From Inia geoffrensis (taxonomy: Eukaryota > Chordata > Mammalia > Artiodactyla > Iniidae), in the NCBI GenBank assembly GCA_036417435.1, contig CM070906.1:43227396-43291395 (forward strand): a stretch of DNA of 64,000 bases. Direction: 5' to 3'. Each line of letters starts with the position of its first letter. The first letter of the stretch is position 1. The notes under the pieces were generated by a model. That model was given only the letters and a program-made list of their open reading frames with translations. It was not told the origin of the DNA and searched no databases. A program made the position numbers and the translations under genes. Of the stretch, positions 59,480 to 64,000 are shown one piece after another.

Positions 59480-61010
59480 CTGTTTTTGGAAGAGAGTCAG
59501 AATTTGTTGGAAGTAATCTGCACCAATTCTCCATTATTTCAGGCTACACCTGAAAGTTAACAGCAGTTTCAGTGGTGGTGGCTCAGGGTGGCTAAAACTC
59601 CCACAGTAATTACATCCCACTGTCTTTCTAAAACCAGAACAAAGAATTTCAGAGCAACCAGAGACACTAAAATACGAATGTGGAACTCCAGAAAAGATAG
59701 TCACAGAAGGGGAATCCTAACTTCTTGTATAAATTGAGGTCAAATTTTAAGCTAAATCCTAAAACATGCCAGCACAAGCTAAAACTGAAAGCAGTTCACA
59801 GTGAAGACTTAAAGGACTAAACTGAGGACACCTCCCATTGCAGGCTTGGTCAAGGCTGAGTTTGAATATAACCAAAAAAAAAAATCAACACATGACAGAA
59901 GAATGTAGTAACTGAATCATGAGTATATACAACATTAATATTCACATTGTCCAGGATAAAGCAATGATCACTAAACTTAAGAAGAGCAAAGAAAATGTGA
60001 CCCATTCTCAAGAGAAAAGAAAATAAACACATGCTAACACCATGATGAGTAGATGTCAGACAATGACTCAAAAAGTAGCTATTAGAACTCAGCTCAGTGA
60101 AGTAAAGGGAGATACTCATGGCAAATGAAAAGATATAAAATCAGCATAGAGAAATAAAAAACATAAAAAGAACCAAAATAAAATTTTAGAATTAAAAACT
60201 AGATAATATCAAGCAATATCTGAAATAAAACATTCACTCATTGGCTTAATAACAAAATATAGATGACAGAAGAGTCAGTGAACTTGAAGACAGATCAATA
60301 AAAATTATCCAATTGGGAAGAGATGCAAAAAAATTCACAACATGAAGAGAGTCTCAGAGCCTATAGAATATCATCAAAATATCTGACATACGGGTCATAA
60401 GAGTTTGCTAAGGAAAGGAGAATAAGGATGGGGCAGAAAAAAAAACTGCTTATAAAAGTAATGGCCCCAAACTTCCCACAGCTGGTGAAACATATAAATT
60501 TACAATTTCAGGAAGCATGGAGAACCCCATTATAAATTCAGAGAACAATATATCATTGTAAAGCTGTTTAAAATGAAAGACAAAGAATAAATGTTAAGAA
60601 GCCAATGAAGAATAAATATTAAGAAGCATATTACATACAGGGCAACATCTATTTTGAATTACAATGGGCTTCTCTTCTGAAACCACAAATGCTAGAAGAC
60701 AGTGGAGCAATATTTTTTAAATGCAGAAAGAAAATATAATTAAGAATAAATAATTCTTACAACTTAACAGAAGGAAATGAGTTGACCTAAAATTGAGCAG
60801 TTTTAACAGACAACCAAAGACATATACTTATGGCAAATAAACATATGAAAAGATCAACATCATTATTTATCAGGGAAACTCACATTAAAACCATAATGAA
60901 ATACTGCTACTTACTCATCAGAGTGGCTAAAATTAAAAGTGTGACTATAATAAATGTAGATTAGGATGAAGAGAAACTGAAACTTTCATAAACTACTTTG
61001 TAACCCCTTT
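59480..61010 (+). repeat. Old L1M/HAL1-like relic: ORF1 then ORF2 C-terminus only
   Basis: ORF1-like text runs to about 60750 ('gagtcagtgaacttgaagac' at 60270, 'ggccccaaacttcccacag' at 60463, 'accacaaatgctagaagaca' at 60681). It is followed at about 60780 by text matching the last part of ORF2 ('ggcaaataaacatatgaaaa', 'ctcatcagagtggctaaaat'). The endonuclease and RT are missing. It is heavily mutated, and the left boundary is uncertain. Confidence 0.7.
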
Positions 61011-61920
61011 ATTGAAAGATTTTAAGGTTTAGAGAAAATTAAAATGAAAGAAATCTGTTTGTGTCGAATCATCAAAAATGGCATCAAAATATGTAATTTT
61101 AGCTCACTTATTTACACACAAAAAAAGGTGAGGGAATAGACGATCACCATACATACATGTTACCATACCTGGAAACATATTTTTTTTCTTTTCAATTGCC
61201 ATAAATCTTTTTATAATTACATTAGGCCATAAAAAACATATTAATTTCAAATAAGTTGAACATGTTTTTGAGACAATGTAGTTATATAAATATGTGTGCA
61301 TTCATTCATCTTTTAAAGCTACAAATATGAGCACTTTAAAATATTATTTTGTGTTGACCCTGACCTTCTGTCTGATATATAGGCTACTTATTGAAGTTGC
61401 TTTAAATTACACAGTTCAAGTCTGAATAAGATTGCCTAAAATAGGAGAAATGCAAGTATATTTCTACTAGCATTCATTCTACTTAATCCAGTCCTCCCAT
61501 TTCCAGAAATTCTTTACAAGTCATTCTTTATTGTTATTAACATAAACACTTATGTCTTCTCTACCCCACACATTCCACTCCTGCCTAGACCTTAGTGGTC
61601 CTTCAAATATCTCCTCTAGTCTTTGTAAAACAGCAGTTTATTATAATGGCATAATTAATAATCAACATAAAAATATGATTATTGGAAATAATACTAAACT
61701 TGCCAATTGTATATTAATAATGAATCACTGAAAATCTCTATTGCTACTACTTTGGAACATTCTCATAGATCTCATTTACATTAGTAAGAAATGCAATTTG
61801 GGAAAGGAATGGCGATAATTTTTCTTCCATAATTTTTGTCTAATTTCCAGTGGGGACGTAAATAGTTTTCTTCTATAGCACTCTCACATTAGTCTTCCAT
61901 ACCTATTTCTAACACATGGC
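61011..61920. other. AT-rich DNA, nothing recognised
   Basis: No gene or nameable repeat seen. Confidence 0.45.
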
Positions 61921-61929
61921 TAAAATACT

Positions 61930-62110
61930 AAGCTATGGAGTAAGACAGACCTTGGTTTCAATTTGAGATCATTCACTTTGTAACTTTGGGAGCTTGAGCA
62001 AATACCAATTACCTTGAGCTTTATGTCCCTCATCTGTAAAATGGAAATCTTAGTACATACATCCCTTGGGATACACAGTAGAAGCTAAGTAAACGTTAGC
62101 CATTATAATC
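61930..62110 (+). repeat. MIR-type SINE relic
   Basis: The text 'ctatggagtaagacagacct', then a 'gtaactttgggagcttgag' block, 'ccctcatctgtaaaatggaa' and 'gaagctaagtaaacgttagc' follows the MIR consensus in order. Confidence 0.8.
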
Positions 62111-64000
62111 ACTGACCGCCCTAATACTTGTCAGCAAAACAGAATCATTTCCAGTTCCAGTGCATTTGACAGATTTAACATCAACAATTCTAAAACAGAC
62201 AACAATGGAAATGTTCCAGTCTCTACCATGTGCATACTCACTCCCTTCCAACCTTCCAATGCTGTCACAGCTTGAAGTATCTGTTTTTAATACTTATTTT
62301 AAAAAAAAAAGTTTTTCTGTCTTGTTGAGTTTTTGCCACAAAGTAAGATTTCACATCCCATGTCTTACTGCGTTAATATGTTGGGAGAAATTCCCTAAAC
62401 AAAGAAGCTAGCAATTATAAAGTGTCACAACAGAACTGATTTGGAAACTTAGGTCAACCCTGATACCTCAGGGTAGACTCAAGCCAAACCTTAACAAAGA
62501 TGTCTCTGAAAATTACCCGACATTGTTTTAAATGAACTTTATTAGTTTCTTCTCAAAAGTCAATTCAAAAAACATAACAGCAAAAGAAGTATTATCTTTA
62601 CCGAAAAGACGTAAAATTCCTGATGAAAGTGATCACCTGTTATTTACACATTCAAAGGTTTTTACTGACTTTTATTTAACGTGACATATTTTTGTCTCTT
62701 CTTATTAAAATGTCCAAGAATAAAAATCTGAATTACTGTTAATAGTCAGTGAGTTAGTGAAACTTTAAAAAACTCTAGGTAAATTACAACAAAAGTGCAT
62801 TGCTGCATCTGTCATCAATTCGTTGCAGGTAGTATGTTTTTAAGTCTTGACTACTTTTAACCAACCTTATAGTTAGATATTTAGTACCCTTCTCTGGAAG
62901 GATTTCACACTTTTCCAGAGATTCCTACCCAATATTTTTGATAAAAATACTATTTTGACTTTGCACAATAATTTTTTGGAGGCCTATTTGGCATATCACT
63001 AGGTAGAAACGCTAGGGTTTAACTGATGTGGTCTTGTGGTTCTCTGGCTGAGTTACAAGATAACTCTCAGGCATTTCTGTGAGTTGTTCAATAAATTCTC
63101 CATGGAAACTTAAAGGCAAGTGTGTTGAAGTGCTCTTAAAAATGATTTACCATATCCTACTTCTTTTTCCCATAATTTGGAGAATGTGAATCAAAGACAC
63201 TTCTCTGGTTTGTAAAATAACACAGGGTTTTAAAATAAAATTTAAAAGAGTAAAAGCATTCTCTGAATAGATAGTGGTAAAATTAACGAATTAACAAGTG
63301 GGCAGGTAAAGTATTTATTCTTCAAGTCTATTCGGATATTTTTGTGCATCTACCATGTGTTAAGAACTCCTCTAGGCTCTTGTAGATAGGATGGAAAATA
63401 AAACAAAGCCTCTGCTGTCAAGAAGTTTCCCTTCAATTGATAAATTCCATGGAACTGGGATTAACTTTTCATTTTAATACACCAATGCACATAATTTTGA
63501 AAAAGGTCTTTTTCACTTTGTTGTTCTATCTGAAGAAATGGGAGTGAAAGCATTTACAATAAAGAAGCAATCATATAAAATAGTTATTTCTAAGACTTTT
63601 TCAGCAGTCTTGAAACATCCATATAATCCATTTACCTCCTAAGATTAAAAAAATGTATATTGTTGGTTTTGCCTTTGTACACTGTATTGAAGCATTGTGG
63701 GGGAGCTTAGAATATTATTTTTAAGTTTATTGAGGCCAAATAACAAGTCACCCATTTAGGATCTGGAAGTCAGGAAAAGATTATTGAGGTCAGATCAGAT
63801 TAACACAAACACTCAACAGTTTCCATCTGATGGGCATACTTATAAAATGCAGGATAGTTTTATCAATATCATTTTTCTACTTCATTAGCTTTATTTAGCC
63901 TGGAGGCTGCAGAGCGGGACCACAGAGCTCTTCACCATTAGTCCACTTCTATCAAGCTGTGAGGAAAATGGCAAGAAAACTTCATTAAGCCCTAAAGGGC
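62111..64000. other. AT-rich DNA; one possible old repeat
   Basis: At 63340-63435 the text 'tgcatctaccatgtgttaag', then a 'ctctgctgtcaagaagtttc' block, resembles the start of the same unassigned ancient repeat seen at 22436 and 43845. No gene is seen. Confidence 0.4.

Noticed and set aside
1..64000. CRISPR arrays, bacterial operons, tRNA/rRNA genes
   Set aside because: None seen. Sequence composition, SINEs and L1s are mammalian, and the only tRNA-like parts are within SINEs.

Overview
This window is AT-rich mammalian nuclear DNA with no host protein-coding exon or stable RNA gene that I can support. Almost everything recognisable in it is transposable element. The organism is very probably a cetacean (whale or dolphin). 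Five tRNA-derived SINEs carry the CHR signature (a 'cttccctggtggcgcagtgg' type head, an A/B-box tRNA-like region and a 'gcaacgggagaggccacaac' type body). The young L1s are of a non-primate laurasiatherian type.

Layout. 1-3.3 kb holds AT-rich DNA with two antisense L1 pieces. 3.3-20.1 kb is a nested block: an ancient HAL1/L1M-like element (about 2.6 kb when pieced together) has been split by two young, near full-length, same-strand L1s. L1-A (4501-11840) has both ORFs open and a 16-bp target-site duplication (TSD). L1-B (12312-19187) is about 98% identical to L1-A by eye. Its ORF1 is open, its ORF2 carries two frameshifts, and it lacks an 897-bp 5'-UTR segment that in L1-A is bounded exactly by GT and AG. 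It also carries about 447 bp of non-L1 sequence after its own poly(A), then a second poly(A) signal and tail, then the matching TSD. 20-49 kb is mostly unassigned AT-rich DNA with scattered old L1M fragments on both strands, CHR SINEs, MIRs, a 114-bp tandem duplication and a possible solo LTR. 49.35-58.25 kb is an old, heavily mutated full-length L1, interrupted by a short CHR-type SINE (51573-51712) and a young 5'-truncated L1 (53296-55330), both with clear TSDs. 58-64 kb holds another old L1M remnant, a MIR and AT-rich DNA.

How it fits together. The L1s encode the machinery (ORF1p RNA-binding protein, ORF2p endonuclease/reverse transcriptase) that made all the A-tailed insertions seen here, including the SINEs, which use it in trans. 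The most interesting reading is that L1-B came from an RNA that was both spliced in its 5' UTR and read through at its 3' end before reverse transcription. L1-A contains a putative intron holding two about 257-bp monomer-like units and a long pyrimidine tract. These are inferences from comparing the two copies inside the window. No database search or alignment program was available.
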